Part shown: in pieces, positions 23,637-31,709 of the stretch | Numbering within the stretch: position 1 is the first letter of the stretch | How the letters are laid out: the number at the start of each line of letters is the position of its first letter | Translations under genes and position numbers: made by a program | Assembly (NCBI GenBank): GCA_025980435.1 | Contig: JAICXK010000021.1 | Coordinates: 1 to 35,111, forward strand | DNA from: Bryobacteraceae bacterium | GTDB lineage: Bacteria > Acidobacteriota > Terriglobia > Bryobacterales > Bryobacteraceae | Length of the DNA stretch: 35,111 nucleotides | Direction of reading: 5' to 3' | The notes under the pieces: generated by a model | Seen by the model: only the letters and a program-made list of their open reading frames with translations | Database searches by the model: none | Told to the model about the DNA's origin: nothing

Positions 23637-25076
23637 GTGCGCGACATTCGCGGCGCTACACATTATAATTGGGTTCTAATTAACTGGCTCTACATCCTTG
23701 CTGTGACGGTCTTTTTGTGCCATTGGCCGGTTCCAGAAAGAAAAGCTCTGGCCGGGTCCGTCCTCCGCCGTTTGGTTCCGGGGAAGCATTTACTTCGCCT
23801 GCTCCTTGGCTTTGGGCTCATTGGAGAATTCTGCGCGCCGCTTCCTGCCAAGCCTTCCGAAAAAATCACCTTAACCGTGGCTGGATTCGCCTATCAAGCC
23901 GCCGAGCAACTGTCCAGGGAGGGACTGGCGGAGTTTAGCAGGGAAGCGGGTGTTCAAGTAGAGTTCATTCCGGCCTGGGGGAATTCAACCGATCAAGTTG
24001 AGCTGATCCGGCACGCTCTGGATCATCACTTCAGCACCCCGGACGTCTACTTGCTCGACATCGTCTGGCCCGGAACTCTGCATCAGGACCTCCTCGATCT
24101 GCGCCCTTTTCTCAGTAAAGAACACCTTCGCGCCACCTTACCGAAACTGATCCAGAACGACACCATTGACGGACGGATCGTAAGCCTTCCTTTCTATCTG
24201 AATGCGGGCCTGCTCTACTACCGGACCGACCTGCTGAAAAAGTATGGTTACCGGGGGCCCCCGGAGACGTGGAAGGAATTGGAGAGAATGGCGGCCCGCA
24301 TTCAAAGGGGCGAACGCAGAGCGGGCCGCGGTTCGTTCTGGGGCTACGTATGGCAGGGTGGCGCTTACGAGGGCCTGACATGCAATGCGCTGGAATGGCA
24401 AGCGTCATTCGGCGGGGGACAAATTATCGAACCGGATGGAACGGTTCGCGTCAACAATCCCCAAACCGCGGAGGCGCTCCGAATGGCAAGCGCCTGGGTC
24501 GGTTCGATATCGCCCCCTAGCGTGCTCTCCTATACAGAAGCCGACAGTTTGAATGTATTTCGTTCGGGGAATGCGGCTTTCCTGAGGTACTGGACCAGCG
24601 GCTATCGCGCCAATAATGAGATCGATTCGGTGGTGCGCGGGCGTTTTAATGTAACCTTGCTACCCGCCGGCCCGCACGGACGCGCTCAGGCTATAGGTGG
24701 CTTCCAACTGGCTGTTTCACGCTACTCCGCTCATCCGCGCGAGGCAGCGGAACTAGTGCTCTATCTCACGAGCCGCAGGATTCAGAAAGCGCGGGCGATC
24801 CAGGAAGGCTATCTTCCGGCCACGCCGGGACTCTATAGAGACCCAGAAGTATTGAGATCGGTTCCGGAGGCCGCGATTATAGAACACACCGGCCCGAAAG
24901 ACTGGGTTTCGCGGCCCTCTTCCGTTGCCGGCGGGAAATATTCGGCGGTGTCACGAGCCTATTACGAGGCCATACATCGCGCTTTAGCCCGTCGCTGCTC
25001 GCCGGAAACCGCCTTGGACCGCCTCGAAAAGGAGTTGGCCGCTCTGATGACTGGCTCCGCCTCTGGCGACAAGTAA
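23637..25076 (+). CDS. Extracellular solute-binding protein (ABC sugar-binding type)
   Basis: Up to 479 residues. The mature part is a family-1 solute-binding protein: KITLTVAGFAYQAAEQLSREGL, VYLLDIVWPGTLHQDLLDL, IVSLPFYLNAGLLYYRTDLL, PPETWKELERMAARIQ and AIGGFQLAVSRYSAHPREAAELVLYL, close in style to maltose/trehalose-binding proteins. The start is uncertain. GTG at 23637 has AAGG upstream but gives two hydrophobic stretches; TTG at 23772 gives an ideal signal peptide (MVPGKHLLRLLLGFGLIGEF). A consensus TATAAT at 23664-23669 lies inside the longer version. No permease or ATPase gene follows; instead a sensor kinase starts 3 bases after the stop, so it may present a sugar to that sensor. Confidence 0.85.
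   Translation: MRDIRGATHYNWVLINWLYILAVTVFLCHWPVPERKALAGSVLRRLVPGKHLLRLLLGFGLIGEFCAPLPAKPSEKITLTVAGFAYQAAEQLSREGLAEFSREAGVQVEFIPAWGNSTDQVELIRHALDHHFSTPDVYLLDIVWPGTLHQDLLDLRPFLSKEHLRATLPKLIQNDTIDGRIVSLPFYLNAGLLYYRTDLLKKYGYRGPPETWKELERMAARIQRGERRAGRGSFWGYVWQGGAYEGLTCNALEWQASFGGGQIIEPDGTVRVNNPQTAEALRMASAWVGSISPPSVLSYTEADSLNVFRSGNAAFLRYWTSGYRANNEIDSVVRGRFNVTLLPAGPHGRAQAIGGFQLAVSRYSAHPREAAELVLYLTSRRIQKARAIQEGYLPATPGLYRDPEVLRSVPEAAIIEHTGPKDWVSRPSSVAGGKYSAVSRAYYEAIHRALARRCSPETALDRLEKELAALMTGSASGDK
23641..23669 (+). promoter_or_regulatory. Candidate sigma-70 promoter for the solute-binding protein / kinase / regulator unit
   Basis: GCGACA (23641-23646, four of six bases of the -35 consensus) and a perfect TATAAT (23664-23669) are spaced by 17 bases. 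Transcription would start near 23676, inside the longest possible reading frame, which favours a later translation start. Confidence 0.5.
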
Positions 25077-25079
25077 CGT

Positions 25080-26987
25080 ATGCGCGGTTTCCCCGGTTTA
25101 GCGCTTCTCGATAATCTGAGAATCGAATTGCGCCTGCGCCTGGCCTTCGCCTGTGTTCTGTTGCTGATGTTTGCGGGCACGGCAATTTCTTTCTGGCATT
25201 TTCAGCGGGTTCGTACGCAGGTTACGAAGATTTCCGCGGCGGAGCGGCGGTTTACCGCGGTGCTTCGGCTCAACAACGATCTGCTCACCTTCATGAGCCG
25301 GATGCACCGTGCAGCGGACGAGCGGCGGCCGGCACATTTCGAGGCCGAGGCGCGAAGGTTGCTCCGTGCCTTTCAGTTCGGCACGGCCCCGGCAACCAGC
25401 ACGCTGCGAGAAATCAAGCCGGCCAGCGGGCGCGAAGAACTCATTGTGGACAGCCTCAGTGAGATGGTCGTCTCCTTGCCTCAACGGATTTCCGTACTGA
25501 TCGAACTCGCTCGGGCTGGGGACTGGGTCGCATTGGACGGGCGGCTCGCGAACCAGGTGGACCATACGGACGATGTCGCTGAGACTCTGATGCGCGAGGC
25601 GGATGTGGACTTGCTAGACGCCCAGAACCAGCTCTTCGAAGACATCGCTCACTCGGAGCAGCAAGCCTTCCAGGTCCTCGTGGCGGCCGGCATCCTGAGC
25701 CTTTTGGCAGCCGCGGTCTTGGGACTGGCAGTGACGCGCAGCATTACCGGACCTCTCGCTACCCTTAGCGCGGGTACGCGGGCCCTGGCGGCCGGACAAT
25801 TTCAGTCGCGAATCACCGTAAAGGGCGGTGATGAATTGTCGGAGCTTGCGGCCGCGTTCAACCGCGCGGCTTCCGAATTAGCGAATCTCTATGGCCAGTT
25901 GCGTCAAAATGAAGCTCGATTTCGATCGCTGATCGAGAACGCCTCGGATCTCATTTTTCTCGTCAGCGCAACCAATGAACTGCTGTACGTCAGCCCGTCA
26001 TCCGACCACGTACTGGGTTACCCGCCGGAATTATTAGCCGGAAGATCGATCCGGGAACTCATCGACCCCCGGGATGTCTCAACCGCTGACCAGACCTTTT
26101 CCGATAGCCATGCCGCGCCATCTACGCTGAGGCGTTTCGAATTGCATTTCCGCCATCGGGATGGTTCACTGCGGCTGCTGGATGGAATAGTGACGAATCT
26201 GCTTGGCGATCCCGCCGTAAGTGGAATCCTGGTAAACGCGCGTGACGTTTCTGAGCGCAGACAGGCCGAACAAGCGCTAGAAAGATCCAATGAAGCCTTG
26301 CGGGGTGCGAACGATGATCTGAGCGTATTCGCTTATTCCGCCAGCCACGATCTTCAGGAACCCCTCAGAAACCTGTCCTTGTACAGCCAAATGCTTCAGA
26401 GAAACTATCGGGGCCGGCTGGATGCGCAAGCCGAGGAATTCATCGAATACATCGTGGACGGCGCTGCCCGGATGTCGGACCTGGTAAAAGACCTTCTCGC
26501 GTATATGGACGTATCAAGCACCCGGACCCGAGCCGTATTGCCGGCGCCGGTGGAAGCGGCCATTGGAAACGCTCTATCCAATTTGCGCGCCGCTATACAT
26601 TCGAACGATGCGGCTGTTCTGTATGACGATTTGCCGAAGGTCGCGGTTGAGCCGGTGCACTTGCAACAACTTTTCCAGAACCTGATTAGCAACGCGATCA
26701 AATATCGTAGCGCCGAAGTGCCCCGGATTAGAATCTCCGTGGAGGAAGTAAATGGCTTTTGGTGCTTTTCGGTAAAGGACAACGGCATCGGAATCAGCCC
26801 CCAATACAGCAATCTGGTGTTCAGGCTTTTCAAACGGCTGCACGGTCAAGCTGAGTATCCGGGAACAGGTGTCGGATTGGCAATATGCCAGAAGATTGTA
26901 GAACGTCACGGGGGCAGGATCTGGGTGGAATCGCAGCCGGGTCAGGGCAGCGATTTCAGATTCACTCTGCCCCGGTGCAACGAATAA
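25080..26987 (+). CDS. Membrane sensor histidine kinase (HAMP-PAS-HisKA-HATPase)
   Basis: 635 residues. One membrane helix at about 17-38, a periplasmic helical region of about 160 residues and a second helix (VLVAAGILSLLAAAVLGLAV, about 197-216) make a classic membrane sensor. HAMP follows (RSITGPLATLSAGTRALAAGQF), then a PAS domain (RFRSLIENASDLIFLVSATN to VSERRQAEQ) and a HisKA domain with SASHDLQEPLRNLS, whose phospho-acceptor is His423. The ATPase part has NLISNAIKY, KDNGIGIS and GTGVGLAICQKIVERHGG. The SHDLQEPLR type is close to phytochrome-like kinases, which often pair with Rcp1-like single-domain regulators, as here. It starts 3 bases after the solute-binding protein stop. Confidence 0.94.
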   Translation: MRGFPGLALLDNLRIELRLRLAFACVLLLMFAGTAISFWHFQRVRTQVTKISAAERRFTAVLRLNNDLLTFMSRMHRAADERRPAHFEAEARRLLRAFQFGTAPATSTLREIKPASGREELIVDSLSEMVVSLPQRISVLIELARAGDWVALDGRLANQVDHTDDVAETLMREADVDLLDAQNQLFEDIAHSEQQAFQVLVAAGILSLLAAAVLGLAVTRSITGPLATLSAGTRALAAGQFQSRITVKGGDELSELAAAFNRAASELANLYGQLRQNEARFRSLIENASDLIFLVSATNELLYVSPSSDHVLGYPPELLAGRSIRELIDPRDVSTADQTFSDSHAAPSTLRRFELHFRHRDGSLRLLDGIVTNLLGDPAVSGILVNARDVSERRQAEQALERSNEALRGANDDLSVFAYSASHDLQEPLRNLSLYSQMLQRNYRGRLDAQAEEFIEYIVDGAARMSDLVKDLLAYMDVSSTRTRAVLPAPVEAAIGNALSNLRAAIHSNDAAVLYDDLPKVAVEPVHLQQLFQNLISNAIKYRSAEVPRIRISVEEVNGFWCFSVKDNGIGISPQYSNLVFRLFKRLHGQAEYPGTGVGLAICQKIVERHGGRIWVESQPGQGSDFRFTLPRCNE

Positions 26988-27006
26988 CCTCTATGGCGAT
27001 GGACAG

Positions 27007-27414
27007 ATGAACAGGACTCCTTTGAGAATGCTTCTGGTTGAAGACAATCCGGCCGATGTTCTCTTCGTGCGGACGGCCCTTGAACACGGAGGTATCGAAA
27101 CGGAGATCTTTGTCGCACAGGATGGTGAGAAGGCCATTGAATTTGTAGAGGCGGCTGATGCGAATCCGTTGGCTCCCTGCCCGCAAGTTGTACTTCTCGA
27201 TCTGAACCTGCCTCGCGCGAGTGGAACCGAAGTGCTGCGCCGCCTCAGGGAGAGCGCTCGCTGCTCGTGTGTGCCGGTGATTATTATCACTTCTTCTGAT
27301 GCGCCGAATGACAGGGCGCAGGCAGCTCGCCTTGGAGCGAACCGGTACTTTTTAAAATCTCACAATCTGGATGAATATTTGAAGCTTGGCTCAGTGGTTA
27401 AGGAGGTCCTGTGA
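27007..27414 (+). CDS. Single-domain response regulator (Rcp1-like)
   Basis: 135 residues, receiver domain only, no DNA-binding output. LLVEDNPADVLFVRTALE holds the acidic pair Glu12/Asp13, VVLLDLNLPRASGTEVLRRLR holds the phospho-acceptor Asp65, VIIITSSD holds the switch Ser/Thr, and NRYFLKSHNLDEY holds the conserved Lys. The NPADV start and long loop are typical of Rcp1-type partners of phytochrome-like kinases. It is 19 bases downstream of the kinase and is surely its partner. Output must be through protein contacts or a phosphorelay. Confidence 0.94.
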   Translation: MNRTPLRMLLVEDNPADVLFVRTALEHGGIETEIFVAQDGEKAIEFVEAADANPLAPCPQVVLLDLNLPRASGTEVLRRLRESARCSCVPVIIITSSDAPNDRAQAARLGANRYFLKSHNLDEYLKLGSVVKEVL

Positions 27415-27427
27415 AGGCAGTGCCTGT

Positions 27428-28291
27428 TTATGGATGGCGGTGCAATACATGTACGGCAATATCCGGCCAGAATTCACGGAACGTATTCGTCAGCGCATCT
27501 CGCATCACTGAGTATCCCCACTTCGTCGCAACCTCACTGACAGTGCGATCCTGGCTGGGATAATACGTAGTCGAAATCGCCTGTGCAAGGCCGCGTCCCA
27601 GCAACTCGGAAGCATTGAAGCTGTTGTGCCCCTGATAGTCGGGAGTGATCAGAACGCGCGTCGCCGAATAGAGGGCGCGCTTCCAGATGGGACCTTTTCC
27701 CATGGCGTAGTAGCGTTCGTCCTGATGGAATATTGTGGGCATGGCAAAGATCACCAGGTAATTGCCATCTGTTTTATCGACGAATCCGCGCCAGTAATAC
27801 CCCCAAAAGCCCGATAAGCCCGTCCCGAGCTGCGGGTGCGCCTTCTGCGCCTCGGCTATTCCAGAAGTGAAGCCCGTGAAGACAAACGCCGAATAATCGA
27901 AGCTGTTCTGTGTCGCAATCTTGAAGGCTTCCATAGGCGTGGGTGGCGGCGGAATGGCGCCGGCGCTTACCGCACGGTAATTGGGCATTACCCCGAGAAT
28001 GCGCTTGGGCTGCTGTTGTGCTGGCGGAATTATCTGGCCATTGGGCTTGACGGCATTCGAGGGCTTCGTATCGGCGCTGTGTGCGGGTACACCGGGTTGA
28101 GGAGGCTTCTGCTGGTTTGCCGGCTGGTTTCCCGACTGGTTTCCCGATTGGTTTGCCGGTGTCGTCTGCTTGTAAAGCGAAACGCCGGCGAGTGCAGGAA
28201 GACTTTGGGTGAAAGCGCACGTACCGAACGACAATCCTAGCGCTAGAAGAATGCCCCGGAAAGATCTGTTCATTGTTCCAATTGTCGCCAA
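27428..28291 (-). CDS. Secreted protein of an acidobacterial-type conserved family, function unknown
   Basis: 287 residues from the first ATG; the ATG at 28273 (residue 7) gives a cleaner signal peptide (NRSFRGILLALGLSFGTCAF). After it comes a Pro/Gln/Asn-rich linker that includes a four-unit repeat (NQSG, NQSG, NQPA, NQQK), then a conserved-looking domain starting at RILGVMPNYRAVSAGA. This contains many aromatic residues (GFWGYYWRGFVDK, FHQDERYYAMGKGPIWKRAL) and alternating hydrophobic segments that could be outer-membrane or membrane-associated. I recognise the style from acidobacterial proteins but know no function. It is convergent with the response regulator gene (13-base gap) and divergent from GNAT. 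Confidence 0.65.
   Translation of the reverse strand: MATIGTMNRSFRGILLALGLSFGTCAFTQSLPALAGVSLYKQTTPANQSGNQSGNQPANQQKPPQPGVPAHSADTKPSNAVKPNGQIIPPAQQQPKRILGVMPNYRAVSAGAIPPPPTPMEAFKIATQNSFDYSAFVFTGFTSGIAEAQKAHPQLGTGLSGFWGYYWRGFVDKTDGNYLVIFAMPTIFHQDERYYAMGKGPIWKRALYSATRVLITPDYQGHNSFNASELLGRGLAQAISTTYYPSQDRTVSEVATKWGYSVMRDALTNTFREFWPDIAVHVLHRHP
28113..28160. repeat. Four tandem 12-bp units within the secreted protein's linker
   Basis: Units are TGGTTTGCCGGC, TGGTTTCCCGAC, TGGTTTCCCGAT and TGGTTTGCCGGT. Together they encode (minus strand) a four-residue tandem repeat in the disordered linker. Such in-frame repeats can change copy number by slippage. Confidence 0.75.
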
Positions 28292-28324
28292 GGATTTTTT
28301 CGGAAGCGAGACACTGGGAGACAG

Positions 28325-28795
28325 TTGCCTACGGGACTCGATATCGTGTTAGCGTCCAGCCGGGATGTCGATGCGATCCGAACGCTCTGGGACGAGTATT
28401 GGGATTCTCTCGGGCTGCCGCTTAGTTTCCAGGATTTTGCCGGCGAGCGCAAAACACTTCCCGGTGTTTATGCTCCTCCGGGAGGACGGTTGCTGCTTGC
28501 TGTTTGTCATGGTGAACCGGCAGGCACCGTAGCTTTGCGTCCGCTTACCGAACACGCCTGCGAGGCGAAGAGACTTTACGTCCGCGCGGAATATCGAGGC
28601 CAAGGCGTCGGTCGGGCTCTTCTGCGCCAATTGGTCCAAGAGGCCCGCACAGCGGGCTACCGGGAGATGTATGGCGACACGCTGAAGTCCATGGCAGCCG
28701 CGTTACAAATGTACAGCCGGCTTGGTTTTTGCCGCGTGGGGCCGTATTCTTCAACTCCAACCCCCGGCGCGATTTTTCTCAGGCTCTCCCTCTGA
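28325..28795 (+). CDS. GNAT family N-acetyltransferase
   Basis: 156 residues, cytoplasmic. It starts at TTG 28325, with GGGAG at 28316-28320. The GNAT core is clear: GTVALRPLTEHACEAKRLYVRAEYRGQGVGRALLRQLVQEA, where RGQGVGRALL is the acetyl-CoA pyrophosphate-binding motif A, and ALQMYSRLGFCRVGPY is motif B. It acetylates an amine on an unknown small molecule or protein. Its last 17 bases overlap the 3' end of the convergent oxidoreductase gene. Confidence 0.9.
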   Translation: MPTGLDIVLASSRDVDAIRTLWDEYWDSLGLPLSFQDFAGERKTLPGVYAPPGGRLLLAVCHGEPAGTVALRPLTEHACEAKRLYVRAEYRGQGVGRALLRQLVQEARTAGYREMYGDTLKSMAAALQMYSRLGFCRVGPYSSTPTPGAIFLRLSL

Positions 28796-30197
28796 AGTAC
28801 TTCAACGCCCACTGCGCTGCCCAGTAGCCGCACATACCGTGCACGCCGCCGCCCGGTGGAGTCGACGAGGAGCAGAAGTATACCCCTTTCAGGGGCGTGC
28901 CATAGCGCCGCCAGGTGGGTCTGAGGGCAAACTGCTTTATATTCGGTACCCCGCCGTTTATATCCCCGCCGACCAGGTTGGAATTCCAGCACTGCATGTC
29001 CGCTGGGCCCCGCACCATCCTCGCCAGAACGCATTCGCGAAAGCCGGGAGCGAAGCGCTCAATCTGGGCTTCGATTTGATCGAGCGCCGATCCCGTCCAG
29101 CCGTTCGGAACATGGCAGTAGGCCCAGGCAGTATGTTGGCCGGCGGGAGCGCGGCTCGGATCGAACAGCGTGGGCTGGGCAAGCAGCACAAACGGGCGTT
29201 CGGGGGCGTGTCCTTCATTTGCGGCTCGCTCCGAGGCGGCAATTTCGTCCAATGAGCCGCCCAGGTGTACAGTTGCGGACCTGGAGCACTCTTTGGCGCG
29301 CCACGGAATGGGTTCGCGCAAAGCCCAATCCACTTTGCAGACGCCGGGACCGTACTCGTACCGCTCAAGCAACTGGCGGAACGGGCGGCGAAGTTCGCCA
29401 TCCGCGAGCACAAGAAACTGCCGTGGCGTGATATCGCAGAGTGTCAGATCGTGGCCTCGGATCTGGTCCAGCGAGCGGACGGGAGAGGACGTAACAAGCC
29501 GGCCACCCAACGAGCCCAATAACCCGATCAGAGCATTAGATATGCTCTGGGCTCCTCCTTTCGGGACGGGCCAGCCAACCGCATGGCCCGCTGCGCCCAG
29601 GATCATGCCGAAGGCGGCGCTCAACGGCGCTTCCAGCCGCAAAGTGGAGTGCGCACATATTCCGGCGAACAGCGCCCGCGCCATCTCCGTCCGAAAGAGC
29701 GCCTTCGCAACTGCCGTACAAGGCTGGACGGCTCGCAAGCCAAATTGTGCAAGCAAAACGGGATGGCTCGGGAACCGGAGCGGGCGAAGCACGTCGCGCG
29801 CGAGCGCGGGCCAATGCTCCACCAACGGTTCGAAGAGCTTGCGATAGGCCGGACCGTCAGGTCCCAGTTGGGAAGCGGTTTGGCCGATATCGAATTCGAG
29901 CGTGATGGCGGTGCCATCATCCAACGGATGGGCAAGTTGGGCAGAGGGCCAGATCCAGGTCAGGCCATGATCGTGTAACGGCAATCGAGAGAAGAAGGGA
30001 GAGCCTACCGCAAGCGGATGAACCGCGGAGCCAAGGTCGTGGACGAAACCGGGAAGAGTCAGCTCTCCGGAACGCGCTCCGCCGCCGGGCTGTTCAGAAG
30101 CTTCCTGAACTTCCACATCAAACCCGGCTTGCGCCAGCGTGATGGCCCCTGCGAGGCCGTTTGGTCCGCTGCCGATTACGATTGCGGTGGGTTTCAT
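28779..30197 (-). CDS. FAD/NAD(P)-dependent oxidoreductase, phytoene desaturase-like
   Basis: 472 residues. The N-terminus has the dinucleotide-binding motif AIVIGSGPNGLAGAITLAQAG followed by VEVQEASEQPGGGARSGELTLPGF, as in CrtI/amine-oxidase-type flavoproteins. The C-terminus has the second FAD motif (STPPGGGVHGMCGYWAAQWAL). Length fits the family (about 470-520). No carotenoid genes (crtB, crtE) are nearby, so a carotenoid substrate should not be assumed; many such homologues act on other lipids or polyenes, or are uncharacterised. AGAGGAC precedes the ATG. Confidence 0.87.
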   Translation of the reverse strand: MKPTAIVIGSGPNGLAGAITLAQAGFDVEVQEASEQPGGGARSGELTLPGFVHDLGSAVHPLAVGSPFFSRLPLHDHGLTWIWPSAQLAHPLDDGTAITLEFDIGQTASQLGPDGPAYRKLFEPLVEHWPALARDVLRPLRFPSHPVLLAQFGLRAVQPCTAVAKALFRTEMARALFAGICAHSTLRLEAPLSAAFGMILGAAGHAVGWPVPKGGAQSISNALIGLLGSLGGRLVTSSPVRSLDQIRGHDLTLCDITPRQFLVLADGELRRPFRQLLERYEYGPGVCKVDWALREPIPWRAKECSRSATVHLGGSLDEIAASERAANEGHAPERPFVLLAQPTLFDPSRAPAGQHTAWAYCHVPNGWTGSALDQIEAQIERFAPGFRECVLARMVRGPADMQCWNSNLVGGDINGGVPNIKQFALRPTWRRYGTPLKGVYFCSSSTPPGGGVHGMCGYWAAQWALKYFRGRA

Positions 30198-30307
30198 GTC
30201 CTCTTTGATTATCGAGGCGAGAAAAATCCAGGTACGGATCTAAACCACCAGAGATACTCCAGTCAGTGACATATCCGGTCGCGGGGCGTCGACCCGAAGA
30301 GCCTCCT

Positions 30308-30532
30308 TCAAGGCTCCACGCCGTAAGCGACTTCGTCGACCGACTGGCTCAATCTGGAATCGCCCGACTCAACAAGACCGGCGAAGCGCATCCAGGCACC
30401 CCTATTATCGTGAGGGAGCACATCACGAATCGCACGCCGGATGATCTCCTCAAGAGAAACTCCCAACGCTCGCGATTGCTCTTTCAAAAGTTTGTACTCG
30501 GTCGCATCCAGCCTAATTTGAGTTCGGATCAT
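30308..30532 (-). CDS. Ribbon-helix-helix (CopG-type) DNA-binding protein, possible orphan antitoxin
   Basis: 74 residues. The N-terminal strand and two helices (MIRTQIRLDATEYKLLKEQS, ALGVSLEEIIRRAIRDVL) are a standard RHH dimerisation and DNA-binding unit. The C-terminal tail (LVESGDSRLSQSVDEVAYG) looks like antitoxins that pair with PIN-domain toxins. No toxin frame follows: the 110 bases to the next gene carry stops, although an AAGGAGG ribosome site sits exactly at the stop codon (30302-30308). It may be an antitoxin left after toxin loss or a plain repressor. Confidence 0.78.
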   Translation of the reverse strand: MIRTQIRLDATEYKLLKEQSRALGVSLEEIIRRAIRDVLPHDNRGAWMRFAGLVESGDSRLSQSVDEVAYGVEP

Positions 30533-30585
30533 GTAATCGAGCCCTCAACTATGATGTCAGCTTACGCGATTACCGAGTTGGCAGC

Positions 30586-31329
30586 CTACGTCTGATGAAA
30601 ACTCAGGCCCTTCAGGATAGCTTTCATTGCATCTCGCAGTAGCTGAGCCTGGTTTTCCAGAGCGGTGGCGGTGAAAACACCCACAATGTTTCTGTGCAGC
30701 GCGTAAATCTGGTTCTGTAGCGCTGGTCCCTTATCCCGGACAGGAGCTGCCAGGCTCAACGCGCGCGCCTCCTCGGCGCCGCGCACCTTCGTCGCCACCG
30801 GCCCCTTGAATTCCGCTCCTGGTATATGCTGCCGGCCAAGTTGCATCTGCAACTCGACATAGGAACTGAGAGTGTGGCCTTGCGGCAGCGCCTCTTCCAC
30901 CCCGGACATATTGGCGCGAAAAGGTTCCAGAGCCGGATGTTTGAATCCGACTCCTTCAACAAATTCCCATCCCTCCGGGACGGTCTCGAATCCCCACCCG
31001 CCAATTCGGAACTGTGCCGGAAAGGGCCCGGGCGGAGGGGCAATCACGGAAAACACGGTTTGCCCGGCCTTCACCTTGTCCCCCGGTTTCAAAGCCGCGG
31101 ATTCGGTCCGGGCGCCGTTCAATTCCGTGCCATTGGTCTTGCTGAGATTGGAAAGGTAAATCGTGCCGTTTCGCAAGGCTAGGGCGAAGTGCAAACCGGA
31201 CATCCATTCATCTTCGGCGAAACTCACCATGGATCGCTTGGTACGCCCTACGGTGATCGCTTTCCCGACCGGTATATCGAGCCTGCGGCCTTTGGCGGGG
31301 CCTTCGATGATTTCCAGATGCAGCGGCAT
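30586..31329 (-). CDS. FHA domain fused to a DcrB/EagR-like domain, next to PAAR
   Basis: 247 residues when started at the ATG at 31329, which begins exactly at the FHA strand; a longer version would overlap PAAR and add Arg-rich sequence. The FHA domain (about 1-95) keeps the phosphothreonine-binding set: Arg29 in VGRTKRS, Ser44 and His47 in MSGLHF, and Asn66-Gly67 in TNGTELNG. The C-terminal part (about 110-247) looks like DcrB/DUF1795: FRIGGWGFETVPEGW, SSYVELQMQLGRQH and GVFTATALENQAQLLRDAMKAIL. DUF1795 proteins (EagR) are chaperones for PAAR-linked T6SS effectors. It follows PAAR by 11 bases. The role as a phospho-controlled adaptor for the spike is inferred. Confidence 0.8.
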   Translation of the reverse strand: MPLHLEIIEGPAKGRRLDIPVGKAITVGRTKRSMVSFAEDEWMSGLHFALALRNGTIYLSNLSKTNGTELNGARTESAALKPGDKVKAGQTVFSVIAPPPGPFPAQFRIGGWGFETVPEGWEFVEGVGFKHPALEPFRANMSGVEEALPQGHTLSSYVELQMQLGRQHIPGAEFKGPVATKVRGAEEARALSLAAPVRDKGPALQNQIYALHRNIVGVFTATALENQAQLLRDAMKAILKGLSFHQT

Positions 31330-31340
31330 GCAGGGGAAAT

Positions 31341-31685
31341 CTAACCGCCGCTCAGCCCGGAGCCCATGGACGCGAATCCCGCCCCGCCCCCGACCATGCC
31401 GACAAGCACCGTCGGACAACCCATCAGGATCGTATCGGGAGGCCCTACGCAGACGAGCATATCGGTCTGACGCGCCTGAGGTAGTCCGCCGACCAGAACA
31501 GTGAACGATCCGAGGACAATCGGACCTCCGACGTGGGGAACAATACCCGTGACCATGGGGCAGGTGTGAATGTCAGTGATGCGCGCCGCCGGGAGTCCCC
31601 CGATGAGGACGGTGGGGCAGCCCGGCGCTGTGATGATTCCCCCGTGTACCGTCGGGTCCGTCAGACGTGCGGCAGGGAGACCCAA
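31341..31685 (-). CDS. PAAR-repeat T6SS spike-tip protein
   Basis: 114 residues when started at TTG 31685, which has a near-ideal GGAGG site seven bases upstream; the longer version from TTG 31721 has none. The sequence is a full PAAR domain: LPAARLTDPTVHGGIITAPG, CPTVLIGGLPAARITDIHTCP, GPIVLGSFTVLVGGLPQARQTD and DTILMGCPTVLVG. The repeated V-L-I/V-G-G-L-P-A/Q-A-R pattern and scattered His/Cys give the zinc-bound cone that caps the VgrG spike. No effector extension is fused. It forms a two-gene unit with the FHA-DcrB gene and shares a promoter region with the VOC gene. Confidence 0.93.
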   Translation of the reverse strand: MGLPAARLTDPTVHGGIITAPGCPTVLIGGLPAARITDIHTCPMVTGIVPHVGGPIVLGSFTVLVGGLPQARQTDMLVCVGPPDTILMGCPTVLVGMVGGGAGFASMGSGLSGG

Positions 31686-31709
31686 TCTGTTTCCTCCATT
31701 GGATGCCTG

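Noticed and set aside
27415-27427. Possible terminator AGGC-AGT-GCCT after the response regulator
   Set aside because: The stem is only 4 bp and is followed by just three T residues; too weak to call.
28779-30197. Carotenoid biosynthesis locus
   Set aside because: Only one CrtI-like flavoprotein is present; no phytoene synthase or other carotenoid gene is nearby.
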